The notes beneath the pieces are model-generated. The model was given only the letters and a program-made list of their open reading frames with translations. It was not told the origin of the DNA and did not search any database. Shown here one piece after another: positions 15,888 through 24,550 of a DNA stretch of 64,000 nt. The DNA is from Funiculus sociatus GB2-C1 (GTDB lineage: Bacteria > Cyanobacteriota > Cyanobacteriia > Cyanobacteriales > FACHB-T130), in contig NZ_JAMPKJ010000024.1 in assembly GCF_039962115.1 (NCBI RefSeq), positions 1-64,000 of the forward strand. Direction: 5' to 3'. Positions within the stretch are counted from its first letter, which is position 1. The number at the start of each line of letters is the position of its first letter. Both the position numbers and the translations under genes were made by a program.

Positions 15888-16646
15888 ATGAAGTTGTTTA
15901 TGAACAAAGAATCTAGTCCAAGCAAATTAGGTTCAAATAGCAAACTCATTGTAGGATTTTTATTACTTGCTTCCCTAATCTCGGCTTTTATTTTTGCAAC
16001 TAAATATTTTGATATTCAAGAAACTTTGAAAAACCTATTGGCGTGGATTGACAGCCTAGGATTTTTGGCACCCGTGAATTTTATTCTTATTTATATTTTA
16101 GCTACCGTGCTTTTTATTCCAGGCTCCGTTCTCACCCTAGGATCTGGTTTTGTCTTTGGCGTTATTTGGGGTTCAATTTATGTTTTCATAGGAGCGACTT
16201 TAGGAGCAACAGCCGCTTTTCTAGTTGGGCGTTATTTAGCTCGTGGATGGGTTTCCCAGCAAATAGAAAATAATGCCAAGTTCAAAGCCGTTGACCAAGC
16301 GGTGAAGAGAGAAGGATTTAAAGTTGTTCTTTTGACTAGACTTTCGCCGATTTTCCCCTTCAACATTTTAAATTATTCTTTTGGAGTAACCCAAGTTTCC
16401 TTAAAAGATTATTTTTTAGCCTCCATTGGGATGATTCCTGGGACTATCATGTACGTTTATATTGGTTCTTTAACGAGTAGCCTCGCCACGATTGGAGCAG
16501 CAAATCAGCCCACTAATCCGGAAACAGAGGCAGTAAAATGGGTTATTCGTGTTGTTGGTTTTATTGCCACAGTTGCCGTGACTATTTATGTCACACGCAT
16601 CGCTCGTAAAGCATTAGAAGAAAGCGTTAATCGAGAGGAATTGTAA
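15888..16646 (+). CDS. TVP38/TMEM64 (DedA-like, SNARE-associated) membrane protein
   Basis: A 252-residue inner-membrane protein of the TVP38/TMEM64/VTT family from ATG at 15888; the GTG at 15876 is less likely. Five to six hydrophobic segments are seen. The core signature is present: LFIPGSVLTLGSGFVFG, then GATLGATAAFLVGRYLARG, and the re-entrant-loop element LLTRLSPIFPFNILNYSFG. Family members act in lipid scrambling or ion-coupled transport. Its stop codon overlaps the next ATG by one base (TAATG), so it is translationally coupled to a MerA-like flavoprotein; that pairing is common in bacteria, but its purpose is unknown. Confidence 0.85.
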   Translation: MKLFMNKESSPSKLGSNSKLIVGFLLLASLISAFIFATKYFDIQETLKNLLAWIDSLGFLAPVNFILIYILATVLFIPGSVLTLGSGFVFGVIWGSIYVFIGATLGATAAFLVGRYLARGWVSQQIENNAKFKAVDQAVKREGFKVVLLTRLSPIFPFNILNYSFGVTQVSLKDYFLASIGMIPGTIMYVYIGSLTSSLATIGAANQPTNPETEAVKWVIRVVGFIATVAVTIYVTRIARKALEESVNREEL

Positions 16647-18178
16647 TGTCACAAACAGTTGAAAAAGCAATTGTGCAGCCAATGGATGAATATAATCAGG
16701 CTTTGGTTGCTAATGTACATCCGCCAGATTGGGTGAACCCAGAACCTGCGTCTCGTTACAATTTGGTTGTCATTGGAGCAGGTACTGCGGGACTGGTTGT
16801 TGCCGGAGGTGCAGGACTTTTAGGTGGTAAAGTAGCCTTAATTGAAAAAGATTTGATGGGTGGAGATTGCCTAAATGTAGGCTGCGTACCTTCTAAATGT
16901 ATGATTCGCTCCTCTCGTATTGTCGGAGATATTCAGAATGCAGATAAATTTGGTATTCGCGTTCCTGATGGCACAGAAATTGATTTTTCAGCAGTAATGG
17001 AGCGAATGCGGCGAGTTCGTGCGGAGATTAGCCCTCACGATTCTGCTCAAAGATTTAAAGAAGAATTTAATGTGGATGTATTTTTGGGAGAAGCGCGTTT
17101 TAACAGTGCTGATACTGTGGAAGTTGGAGGAAAAATTTTGCGCTTCAAAAAGGCAGTAATAGCTACTGGTGCTAAGGCTACTGCTCCTGACATTGAAGGG
17201 TTACAGGATGCTGGTTATCTCACTAATGAAACGGTATTTTCTCTAACCGAAAAGCCGCAACGAATGGCAATAATTGGTGCTGGCCCCTTGGGGTGCGAAT
17301 TTGCTCAAACTTTTCAACGTTTAGGCTCACAAGTGGTATTAATACATAAAAATGACCACATTCTGGATAAGGAAGATGCTGATGCAGCAGAAATTGTCCA
17401 GCAGGCTTTTATTCGGGAAGGCGTTCAGCTGATATTAAACTCCAAGGTGAAACGGGTTGAGCGAACAAGTGTAGGGAAAGTTATTTATTACGAATCGGAT
17501 GGAAAAGAAGATTCTATAACGGTAGACGAAATTCTGATTGGAGTTGGGCGATCGCCTAACGTAAAGAAATTAAATCTTGAGGCTGTTGGTGTGCAGTATG
17601 ACCTCAGAAAAGGAGTGATTGTAAATGACAATCTACAAACCTCTAACCCTCGAATTTATGCGGCTGGTGATGTTTGTATGGATTGGAAATTTACCCATGC
17701 TGCTGATGCTGCTGCCAGAATTGTAATTCAAAATAGTTTGTTTTTTGGACGCAAAAAACTCAGTTCGCTGACAATGCCTTGGGTGACATACACCGATCCG
17801 GAAGTTGCCCATGTTGGGATGTACGAGAAAGACGCTCAAAAAAAAGGAATTGAGGTGGATACTTTTTTCGTTCCATTAAATGAGGTGGATCGGGCAGTTG
17901 CCGATGGCGAAACAGCAGGATTTGCGAAAGTTTTTGTAAAGAAAGGCACTGATAAAATTTTAGGTGCAACGATTGTGGCGCGAAATGCAGGCGATATGAT
18001 TAGCGAAGTTACTCTGGCAATTGTGGGAAATCTTGGGTTAAAAACTCTTGGTAGTGTCATTCACCCGTATCCTACTCAAGCCGAGGTGATTCGCAAGGCG
18101 GCAGATGAATATAGTCGTACTCGTTTAACACCCTTTATTAAGAAACTGTTGGGCTGGTGGCTGGCTTGGATGCGATAG
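16646..18178 (+). CDS. MerA/dihydrolipoamide-dehydrogenase-like flavoprotein disulfide reductase
   Basis: A 510-residue pyridine-nucleotide disulfide oxidoreductase. The FAD-binding motif VVIGAGTAGLVVAGG is at residues 41-55; the redox pair is Cys75/Cys80 in GGDCLNVGCVPSK; the NAD(P) motif is IIGAGPLGCEFAQ; the second FAD motif is IYAAGDVC. The C-terminal dimerisation domain carries HPYPTQAEV. There is no N-terminal heavy-metal domain and no C-terminal vicinal Cys pair, so true mercuric reductase activity is doubtful although databases often use that name. Translationally coupled to the TVP38-family gene, so a membrane-associated redox role is plausible. Confidence 0.85.
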   Translation: MSQTVEKAIVQPMDEYNQALVANVHPPDWVNPEPASRYNLVVIGAGTAGLVVAGGAGLLGGKVALIEKDLMGGDCLNVGCVPSKCMIRSSRIVGDIQNADKFGIRVPDGTEIDFSAVMERMRRVRAEISPHDSAQRFKEEFNVDVFLGEARFNSADTVEVGGKILRFKKAVIATGAKATAPDIEGLQDAGYLTNETVFSLTEKPQRMAIIGAGPLGCEFAQTFQRLGSQVVLIHKNDHILDKEDADAAEIVQQAFIREGVQLILNSKVKRVERTSVGKVIYYESDGKEDSITVDEILIGVGRSPNVKKLNLEAVGVQYDLRKGVIVNDNLQTSNPRIYAAGDVCMDWKFTHAADAAARIVIQNSLFFGRKKLSSLTMPWVTYTDPEVAHVGMYEKDAQKKGIEVDTFFVPLNEVDRAVADGETAGFAKVFVKKGTDKILGATIVARNAGDMISEVTLAIVGNLGLKTLGSVIHPYPTQAEVIRKAADEYSRTRLTPFIKKLLGWWLAWMR

Positions 18179-18185
18179 AAACTGT

Positions 18186-18220
18186 TTTCTAGTTACCAGA
18201 CTGGGTCTGGTAACTAGAAA
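18186..18220 (+). terminator. Strong bidirectional hairpin terminator
   Basis: A near-perfect 15-bp stem (TTTCTAGTTACCAGA and its complement) with a short GGG-containing loop between the convergent flavoprotein and LysR genes. A/T runs on both sides allow use in both directions. It shares the GTTACCAG core with the hairpin at 1318-1344. Confidence 0.75.
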
Positions 18221-18236
18221 TAGCGCCGGGAGGATG

Positions 18237-19148
18237 TCAGGACATATCCACGGCAACTTGCGGTGCTTTCTCCAAAAGGTATTCGAAAAAGGTGTGAGCG
18301 ACAACCGAGAGCTGTTTGCCAGCAGGATATGCTACATACCAATGGCGACTGATAGGAAAGCCTTGCACATCAAGGATGGTAATTTGATTGGTGGCACCAT
18401 CTAGCCCTAGAGTATGGCGAGATAAGACAGATATGCCTAAGCCGCCGGCGATCGCTTGCTTAATCGCTTCGTTACTCCCCAACTCCAGCCTGACTTTTAC
18501 AGAAACACCATGCTCATCGAATAATGTTTGCACCGATGAGCGCGTTCCCGATCCATGTTCCCGCATAATAAACGGCTCACCAGAAAGGCGAGATATCGGG
18601 ATATTTTTTTCCTTAGCTAGCGGATGATCGACAGGTGCCAAGACCACTAGGGGGTTTGCCAGAAACTGATGATAGGTGATATCAAGATGCTCCGGTATTT
18701 GGCTCAAGATATACAAATCGTCCAGATTCTCGCTCATGCGGCTGAGTATCCGTTCGTGATTTGTCACTTGGAGCGCAATATCAATTCCCGGATACATCTG
18801 GCAAAATGGTCCTAGTAAACGCGGCACAAAGTATTTGGTAGTGGTAATCACTGCCAGCCGCAATCGTCCCTGCTTCAGCCCTTTCATTTGAGCAACAATC
18901 ATCTCAAACTGGGCTAATCTATCGAAAACTTCCCGACACGTTACTAAAAGTTCCCGTCCGGCATCGGTAAGATAGAGTCGCTTACCCACTTGCTCGAACA
19001 GTGGCAAGCCAACTGTTTTAGTTAGCTGCTTTACCTGCATAGAGACGGTGGGCTGGGTGAGAAATAATTCCTCTGCCGCACGAGTAAAGCTCCCGTGCCG
19101 AGCCACCACCTCAAAAACCTTTAACTGATGCAGCGTTGCCTGCTTCAA
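18237..19148 (-). CDS. LysR-type regulator of carbon uptake (CmpR/NdhR type)
   Basis: A 303-residue LysR regulator. The winged helix-turn-helix covers residues 1-60 (LHQLKVFEVVARHGSFTRAAEELFLTQPTVSMQVKQL); the effector domain follows from about 90. The N-terminus MKQATLHQLKVFE is the type found in CmpR and NdhR (CcmR), which read 2-phosphoglycolate/2-oxoglutarate to control bicarbonate uptake, ccm and ndhF3 operons. RbcR has a different N-terminus. Position next to ccm and ndhF3-ndhD3-cupA supports control of these operons, but the choice between CmpR and NdhR needs a tree. A palindromic site lies just upstream of its start (19191-19226). Confidence 0.85.
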   Translation of the reverse strand: MKQATLHQLKVFEVVARHGSFTRAAEELFLTQPTVSMQVKQLTKTVGLPLFEQVGKRLYLTDAGRELLVTCREVFDRLAQFEMIVAQMKGLKQGRLRLAVITTTKYFVPRLLGPFCQMYPGIDIALQVTNHERILSRMSENLDDLYILSQIPEHLDITYHQFLANPLVVLAPVDHPLAKEKNIPISRLSGEPFIMREHGSGTRSSVQTLFDEHGVSVKVRLELGSNEAIKQAIAGGLGISVLSRHTLGLDGATNQITILDVQGFPISRHWYVAYPAGKQLSVVAHTFFEYLLEKAPQVAVDMS

Positions 19149-19190
19149 CCGCCCTTCTCCTGGCAGTTATAGATAATAATCTATCATAAC

Positions 19191-19226
19191 CATTGAAAAC
19201 AATGTTTTTGATCTATAGGAGATCAA
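19191..19226. promoter_or_regulatory. Candidate LysR operator(s) upstream of the regulator gene
   Basis: Two inverted repeats within 80 bases of the LysR start: CATTG-AAAA-CAATG (19191-19204) and TTGATC-N7-GATCAA (19208-19226). The second has the T-N11-A layout of LysR sites. LysR genes usually regulate themselves from such positions. The assignment rests on symmetry and position only. Confidence 0.4.
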
Positions 19227-19436
19227 GGTTATTATCAAATTAATGAAACAAAGTGACAGTCTTCCTTCCTACAGGCGTTGCATATTTACTTGATGATTGG
19301 TCGGGGAAGTCATTATCTTCTATATTCATCCTGTGTTTTGCAGGCTGATTCCCTCCCAAAGCATCTAAGGTGTGAATGTGCAACGCTTTCCATTTGAAAA
19401 GAAGCTGTTAGCTGTAGATGCGCGAGCCTATATACA

Positions 19437-20210
19437 TCATTCTTCCACACGGAGGGGTGGTAACTTAGCTAAATCTGGTAATTCTAACTCTACCAACTGT
19501 TTTTCCGTTTCCTTAACGTTAACAGGCACCATCAGAGGTTCAGGTTTCTCCTCAACCCAGCAAGTCGCCACTGGCAGGATTTGCTCCAGATCATCCAAAA
19601 GTCTTGGAATCACCATCAGCGAGTTGAATTCCCCAATCCTCTCAGCTTCTCTCATCCCAGCCTCAACAGCTACAGCCACATCTGCCACCCTTCCTCGGAT
19701 AATCGCGGTACACAGACCATCGCCAATAGTTTCGTAAGAGGATAGATAGACCTCAGCTGCCTTGAGCATAGCATCGCAGGCTCCCACCATCGCCGGAAAT
19801 CCCCGCGTTTCCAACAAACCAACCGCTTGATTGCTCAGGCGACTGTAACTGTCGCTGTCGCTTAGTTCGGACAAGCGCCTGCCAATAGGAAATATTACTT
19901 CCAAATTGGGCATGGGACGCGCCATTACCGAAGAGGAGACTAATTGACCAAACTGTTCGGCAGTCTGTGCGCCGGCTTCTACAGCTAAACGGACATCTGA
20001 GATCCTGCCTCGGACAATAGCGGTACAGTAACCACTGCCAATTTTTTCAAACCCGATGAGTGTCACCCCGGCTGACTTCAGCATCATATCAGCTGTGCCA
20101 ACGATAGCGGGGAAACTGCGAGTCGAAACCATGCCGAGAGCAGTGTCTTTGAAGTTTTTTGGTTGAGTTGTCCGTTCAAAACGAACAAGCCCTGGTTTTT
20201 GTACCTCCAC
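19437..20210 (-). CDS. ccmO: Carboxysome shell protein CcmO (tandem BMC)
   Basis: A 257-residue protein with two bacterial-microcompartment domains in tandem, residues about 25-110 (ALGMVSTRSFPAIVGTADMML ... KIGSGYCTAIVRG) and about 128-215 (AVGLLETRGFPAMVGACDAML ... TIGDGLCTAIIRG). This architecture defines CcmO, which joins shell facets in beta-carboxysomes. A C-terminal tail of about 40 residues is acidic and proline-rich. It is the last gene of the minus-strand ccmK2K1LMNO series, about 105 bases after ccmN. In some cyanobacteria ccmO lies elsewhere; here it is kept in the operon. Confidence 0.93.
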   Translation of the reverse strand: MEVQKPGLVRFERTTQPKNFKDTALGMVSTRSFPAIVGTADMMLKSAGVTLIGFEKIGSGYCTAIVRGRISDVRLAVEAGAQTAEQFGQLVSSSVMARPMPNLEVIFPIGRRLSELSDSDSYSRLSNQAVGLLETRGFPAMVGACDAMLKAAEVYLSSYETIGDGLCTAIIRGRVADVAVAVEAGMREAERIGEFNSLMVIPRLLDDLEQILPVATCWVEEKPEPLMVPVNVKETEKQLVELELPDLAKLPPLRVEE

Positions 20211-20314
20211 CTATAACCTCCGTGAGAAAATACTGGCCGCCTAACTTAAGTATGCCCACACTAAGAGATTAGTTGATGGTTGTTAATACTAATACTTCCC
20301 AAAAGTCGAAACTA

Positions 20315-20992
20315 TCATTCACTGTGATTGTCTTCGGGAGGAGGGTTGGCGGATTTATGATGAGGAAACAAAGTCAACAGCAGTCGGTTCAGGTTTGCTT
20401 GTCCATAGACGGGAACGCCAACAGGGGGAGGCTTAGGCGCTGGCTCCTCTTGGGTATCTTCGCCGCTTGGAGTCGGGGGAGTGGTAGCGATCGCTGACTC
20501 CTTTGGGGTGTCTTTGCCGCTTGTAGTCGGGTCACTGGTGGCTATCCCTTGTCCGTTTAGGGATTCTGGGGGGAAGCCCTCGCTTTCTAGCTGGTTTGCC
20601 GCATCTTCGCTTGTTGTTGCTTGTGGGGTGTCAGCAATTTGCCGCCCCTTGGCTCCTAGCAGAGATCCCGGCGGCACTACTTGACAAGATTCCACAGATG
20701 CGTTGAAAACCGTCGTCGCGGCACCAATGCAGGCATTCGCCCCAATCTTACCGGTACCGACTAGCAGAACACCAGCGCCCAGAATAACTCCTGCCTCGAC
20801 TTCTAGGTTGCCTTTATGGGCATGAATAATGGTTCCCATGCCGATGCAGACACCAGCAGCGATAATAATTTTACAGTCTGGATCTGCTTGAATAATTACC
20901 CCTGGTGCGATCGCGGCACTTTCATCAATACTCACATCCCCTTGCACATAAACCTGAGAATTGCTAAACGGCGGTAGTAGGGGCAAGTGCAT
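20315..20992 (-). CDS. ccmN: Carboxysome assembly protein CcmN
   Basis: A 225-residue adaptor that links the CcmM-RuBisCO core to the shell. Residues about 1-120 form a left-handed beta-helix of hexapeptide repeats (IAPGVIIQADPDCKIIIAAGVCIG ...). A poorly conserved Pro/Thr/Glu-rich linker (about 125-195) follows. The C-terminal amphipathic peptide VYGQANLNRLLLTLFPH is the encapsulation peptide that binds CcmK. All elements are present, so it should be functional. A 314-base repeat-rich spacer separates it from ccmM. Confidence 0.92.
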   Translation of the reverse strand: MHLPLLPPFSNSQVYVQGDVSIDESAAIAPGVIIQADPDCKIIIAAGVCIGMGTIIHAHKGNLEVEAGVILGAGVLLVGTGKIGANACIGAATTVFNASVESCQVVPPGSLLGAKGRQIADTPQATTSEDAANQLESEGFPPESLNGQGIATSDPTTSGKDTPKESAIATTPPTPSGEDTQEEPAPKPPPVGVPVYGQANLNRLLLTLFPHHKSANPPPEDNHSE

Positions 20993-21306
20993 GGAACTAG
21001 GAGCTAAATAGTTATAAGTTAGGCGTTAAGAGTTAAGAGCTATGAGTTGCTAACTTCCAACTTCTGTGAATAGGTTATCACTCAGCAGTTACTAACTCTT
21101 AACTACTAACTTCTGTGAGCAAGTTAGTAGTTAAGCATTGCTAACTCATAACTTTTAACTTTTTACTAAAAGTTATGAGTTATTAGTTGAGTGCTGTTAA
21201 CTTCCAACTTCTGTAAGTTATGAGTAACAAGTTAATAACTCTTAACTCATAACTCCTGTGAGTGAGTTAAGAGTTAATCATTCCTAACTCCTTACTCTTA
21301 TCTCTC
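20993..21306. repeat. Repeat-rich ccmM-ccmN spacer
   Basis: The whole spacer is built from alternating direct and inverted copies of motifs such as TAACTCTTAACT, GTTAAGAGTTA and TAACTTCCAACTTCTGTGA. The last recurs at roughly 50-70 base intervals in degenerate form. Neighbouring copies are complementary and could form long imperfect hairpins in the ccm transcript. No ORF is present. Confidence 0.75.
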
Positions 21307-23331
21307 CTAACGTCCAGCCTTACCATTCGGCTGTTGAATCAGCGTCTCTTGGACGCGGCGCTTGGCTTTAGTGTCAATACCAAATAAGCGCACATACTCG
21401 TCGCTGTGGCTGTTCATACAAGCTTCCAGCGCATCAATTACTTCTGCTTGTCTGGTTGATTCAATCGGAGAACAAGTATGCCAGGAACTGGTGCGGAAGC
21501 GACGCTCATCGGCGTGTTCTGTACCAATCTTGTAGCCTTGAGCTAACAGATTTCGCACTTGATCCACCACTTCGCTGCTTAATAGAGAGCTGTTAACCAC
21601 TTGCGGAGTGCTGTATGAGCTACTCTTAGCAGCAGCCGGGGCGCTCTTAGCTGCGACTTGTACCTTGCCTTCAGGACGTTGGATAATTTGCTCTAATACC
21701 CGACGCTTAGCTTTCGGGTCGATGCCTATTAACCGGACATATTCGCCACTATATTCTTCGAGTGCTGCTTCTAGGGCTGCGACCGCTTGGCTTTGATTTT
21801 TGGCATCAATTGTCGAACCACTTTGCCAGGAACTGGTGCGGAAGCGACGCTCATCTGCGTGTTCTATGCCAATTTTTAAGCCTTGGGCTAACAAGTTTCT
21901 AACTTGTTCACTTAGGTCTGAGTTATTGGAAGCACTCGCAGTTTGTGCAGTGGCTTTACTACCATTGCTATACTGAGTTTTCGCCGGTGTTGTCTTAGCT
22001 GCGACTTGTACCTTGCCGTCGGGACGTTGGATAATTTGCTCTAGTACCCGACGCTTAGCTTTCGGGTCGATGCCTATTAACCGGACATATTCGCCACTAT
22101 ATTCTTCGAGCGCTGCTTCTAGGGCTGCGATCGCTTGGCTTTGATTTTTGGCATCAATTGTCGAACCACTTTGCCAGGAACTGGTGCGGAAGCGACGCTC
22201 ATCTGCGTGTTCTATGCCAATTTTTAAGCCTTGGGCTAACAAGTTTCTAACTTGTTCACTTAGGTCTGAGTTATTGGAAGCACTCGCAGTTTGTGCAGTG
22301 GCTTTACTACCATTGCTATACTGAGTTTTCGCCGGTGTTGTCTTAGCTGCGACTTGTACCTTGCCGTCGGGACGTTGGATAATTTGCTCTAGTACCCGAC
22401 GCTTAGCTTTCGGGTCGATACCTATTAACCGGACATATTCGCCACTATATTCTTCGAGCGCTGCTTGTAGGGCTGCGATCGCTTGCGCCGCGTTATTTGT
22501 TTCAATTGTCGAACCACTTTGCCAGGAACTGGTGCGGAAGCGGCGCTCATCGGCGTGTTCCGTCCCAATTTTTAAACCTTGGGCTAACAAATTTCTAACT
22601 TGCTCGGAAATATCTATGCTTACTGAATTCATACTTGATACCTGACTTGATACTTGAGTAGTGGGACGGCGATCGCCATTAGATGTAATCATCTCATCTC
22701 GGACAGATGTAACGCAGTTTGCATCCGCAGCACACAAGTACCCAGCCCGCAGAGCCTCATTAATTCCTACAACATGGCGGCTAAACTCCGTATCGCCCTC
22801 TTGCACATCCGGCAAACGGTCTGCTTGCTGCTGAGAAGTAATCACCGACCCAGAAGCTACATACTTCCCTGGAGGAATTTCCACATCTTGAATCAGGGAG
22901 TGCATCATCACAATGCAACCGTGGCCCACCCTGGCATTAAATACTGTCGAGCGAAAGCCAATAAAGCAATCATCTCCCACATAGGCTGGTCCATGAATTA
23001 AAGCCATGTGGGTCAAAGAAGCATTCTTCCCAACCCACACCGAGTATTCCTCCTGGTCATCCCCAACGACCCGGCCTTGTTCCAAACCATGAATCACTAC
23101 ACCATCTTGGATGTTCGTGCTTTCGCCAATATGAAACGGTGAGCCTTCATCAGCCCGGATCGAAGTCCCCGGAGCAATCAACACATTCGCCTCAATCCGC
23201 ACATCTCCGATGATGTTGGAAAAAGAATGTACATAAGCGGTTGCATCAATCTTTGGTTCCGCCAAACTTTTTGACCACGGGGTCGGGGGAGCCGCATACC
23301 TGCGGACAACCGGCATAACTAGATCCCTCAC
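21307..23331 (-). CDS. ccmM: Carboxysome scaffold CcmM with four SSUL modules
   Basis: A 674-residue protein that condenses RuBisCO. Residues 1-215 are the gamma-carbonic-anhydrase domain, with zinc-ligand candidates His81, His108 and His113 and Cys200/Cys206 able to form the C-terminal loop disulfide. Four RuBisCO-small-subunit-like modules follow, starting near 243, 357, 473 and 588 (each [11 protein letters not shown] ... [10 protein letters not shown] ... [16 protein letters not shown]). Met234, just before SSUL1, is a candidate internal start for the short M35-like isoform, though no clear ribosome-binding site precedes it. SSUL1-3 have no cysteine; SSUL4 has two, 18 residues apart (HTCSPI and EACMN). 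SSUL2 and SSUL3 are almost identical, indicating recent duplication. Confidence 0.95.
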   Translation of the reverse strand: MRDLVMPVVRRYAAPPTPWSKSLAEPKIDATAYVHSFSNIIGDVRIEANVLIAPGTSIRADEGSPFHIGESTNIQDGVVIHGLEQGRVVGDDQEEYSVWVGKNASLTHMALIHGPAYVGDDCFIGFRSTVFNARVGHGCIVMMHSLIQDVEIPPGKYVASGSVITSQQQADRLPDVQEGDTEFSRHVVGINEALRAGYLCAADANCVTSVRDEMITSNGDRRPTTQVSSQVSSMNSVSIDISEQVRNLLAQGLKIGTEHADERRFRTSSWQSGSTIETNNAAQAIAALQAALEEYSGEYVRLIGIDPKAKRRVLEQIIQRPDGKVQVAAKTTPAKTQYSNGSKATAQTASASNNSDLSEQVRNLLAQGLKIGIEHADERRFRTSSWQSGSTIDAKNQSQAIAALEAALEEYSGEYVRLIGIDPKAKRRVLEQIIQRPDGKVQVAAKTTPAKTQYSNGSKATAQTASASNNSDLSEQVRNLLAQGLKIGIEHADERRFRTSSWQSGSTIDAKNQSQAVAALEAALEEYSGEYVRLIGIDPKAKRRVLEQIIQRPEGKVQVAAKSAPAAAKSSSYSTPQVVNSSLLSSEVVDQVRNLLAQGYKIGTEHADERRFRTSSWHTCSPIESTRQAEVIDALEACMNSHSDEYVRLFGIDTKAKRRVQETLIQQPNGKAGR
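21653..22348. repeat. Two near-identical 348-bp tandem repeats in ccmM
   Basis: Units 21653-22000 and 22001-22348 match with few differences, and a third, more diverged unit follows from 22349. The period is fixed by the GCGACTTGTACCTTGCC block at 21653, 22001 and 22349. Each unit encodes 116 residues, one SSUL module plus linker. Confidence 0.85.
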
Positions 23332-23352
23332 TAACTCAACAAAGTAGACCGA

Positions 23353-23655
23353 CTAACGATACTGTTCCTTCTTGCTGTATAGGAGGCGATTTTCCACATT
23401 CACAGTGTCAATAATCGCCACTACCATCGCATCGATAGGACGCTTTTCACTTCCTTCCATCTGCCGAGCCGCACTACCACGACTAATCAGAACCCACTCA
23501 TCCAGACCCGCACCTACTTGATCGCCTGCTACCTCGTATTTCGGCAGTAGCTGTCCCTCTTCATCAATGAACTGCACCAGAAGTAACTTGACACCTCTGA
23601 GTGTAGGCTCTTTGTGAGTGCTGACGACCGTGCCGCGAACCTTAGCAATTTGCAT
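23353..23655 (-). CDS. ccmL: Carboxysome vertex protein CcmL
   Basis: A 100-residue EutN/CcmL-family protein that forms pentamers closing the vertices of the carboxysome shell. The N-terminal MQIAKVRGTVVSTHKEPTLRG and the central LLPKYEVAGDQVGAGLDEWVLISRGSAAR are the conserved pieces; the tail IDAMVVAIIDTVNVE is also typical. It lies 21 bases upstream of ccmM and about 150 bases after ccmK1; the spacer before it carries a GTTGGAAAGTT/AACTTTCCAAC inverted repeat. Confidence 0.95.
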   Translation of the reverse strand: MQIAKVRGTVVSTHKEPTLRGVKLLLVQFIDEEGQLLPKYEVAGDQVGAGLDEWVLISRGSAARQMEGSEKRPIDAMVVAIIDTVNVENRLLYSKKEQYR

Positions 23656-23806
23656 CTTCGGTGATTGTGTGTTGACTATCCATTATTTGTTGTCCGTTGT
23701 CCATTAGCGTTTTAACGTTTGAAGGTTGGAAAGTTATAGAAACTTACCTCTAGTCACCGTTCCAACTTTCCAACTTTCCAACTCTTAAAGGACAACTGAC
23801 CTAATC

Positions 23807-24148
23807 TTACGGTCTATTGTAAGGGCGAATGCCGCTGACACTTTCGCGGAACTGTTCCACAGCTTCGGTGTAACGAATGGGCAGCACGTACTCCAGGTTT
23901 TCGTGAGGACGAGCAATGATGTGAGTGGACAAAACTTGACCGCCGTTCACCCGCTTTACAGACTCAACTCCCGCCGATACAGAGGCTTGCACCTCAGAAA
24001 CGTCTCCACGAACAATTACGGTGACGCGACCACTGCCGATTTTTTCATAGCCTACTAGCGTCACACGAGCAGCTTTCACCATTGCATCAGCGGCTTCCAC
24101 AACTGCGGGAAACCCTAGCGTTTCAATCATTCCTACTGCAATTGCCAT
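23807..24148 (-). CDS. ccmK1: Carboxysome shell hexamer protein CcmK1
   Basis: A 113-residue single-BMC-domain protein from ATG at 24148 (upstream in-frame codons add nonconserved residues). It has the canonical pore loop KIGSG and the core [15 protein letters not shown]. The C-terminal extension [16 protein letters not shown] is what separates CcmK1 from the shorter CcmK2. Hexamers tile the shell facets and let bicarbonate and phosphosugars through the central pore. Second gene of the ccm operon, 93 bases after ccmK2. Confidence 0.93.
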   Translation of the reverse strand: MAIAVGMIETLGFPAVVEAADAMVKAARVTLVGYEKIGSGRVTVIVRGDVSEVQASVSAGVESVKRVNGGQVLSTHIIARPHENLEYVLPIRYTEAVEQFRESVSGIRPYNRP

Positions 24149-24241
24149 TGATTCTTCCTTCCCTTGATAAATAAACAAACTTTTTGGACTTGAAAAACCG
24201 ATTTATCGGCATCTGACTGCCCAACAATCGCCTTTAAACTT

Positions 24242-24550
24242 TTAAAGACGGAACTGTTCGACTGCTTCGGTGTAACGAATGGGCAGCACATACTCCAGGT
24301 TCTCGTGAGGACGAGCAATGATGTGGGTGGACAAAACTTCACCGCCATTCACCCGTTTTGCTGCGTCAACTCCAGCTGATACAGAAGCCTGCACCTCGGA
24401 AACATCGCCTCGGACAATGACTGTCACCCTAGCGCTGCCGATTTTTTCATATCCCACCAGTGTCACGCGAGCGGCTTTCACCATTGCGTCGGCGGCTTCC
24501 ACAACTGCCGGAAAACCTTTGGTCTCAATCATTCCAACCGCAATTGGCAT
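24242..24550 (-). CDS. ccmK2: Carboxysome shell hexamer protein CcmK2
   Basis: A 102-residue BMC protein, nearly identical to the next gene but without its C-terminal tail (ends VEQFRL). It is the first gene of the operon and probably the major facet protein. The pore loop reads KIGSA rather than the KIGSG of the neighbouring copy, a small change at the pore mouth. The gene order K2-K1-L-M-N matches other beta-cyanobacteria. The promoter should lie in the 750-base spacer shared with ndhF3. Confidence 0.93.
   Translation of the reverse strand: MPIAVGMIETKGFPAVVEAADAMVKAARVTLVGYEKIGSARVTVIVRGDVSEVQASVSAGVDAAKRVNGGEVLSTHIIARPHENLEYVLPIRYTEAVEQFRL

Noticed and set aside
16646-18178. Functional mercuric reductase (merA)
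   Set aside because: No heavy-metal-binding N-terminal domain, no C-terminal Cys pair and no mer operon; only the general disulfide-reductase fold is supported.
18237-19148. Assignment of the LysR gene as rbcR
   Set aside because: The N-terminus MKQATLHQLKVFE is of the CmpR/NdhR type; RbcR proteins start differently.
20993-21306. Possible CRISPR array in the ccmM-ccmN spacer
   Set aside because: Repeats are of variable length and both orientations, without constant spacers.
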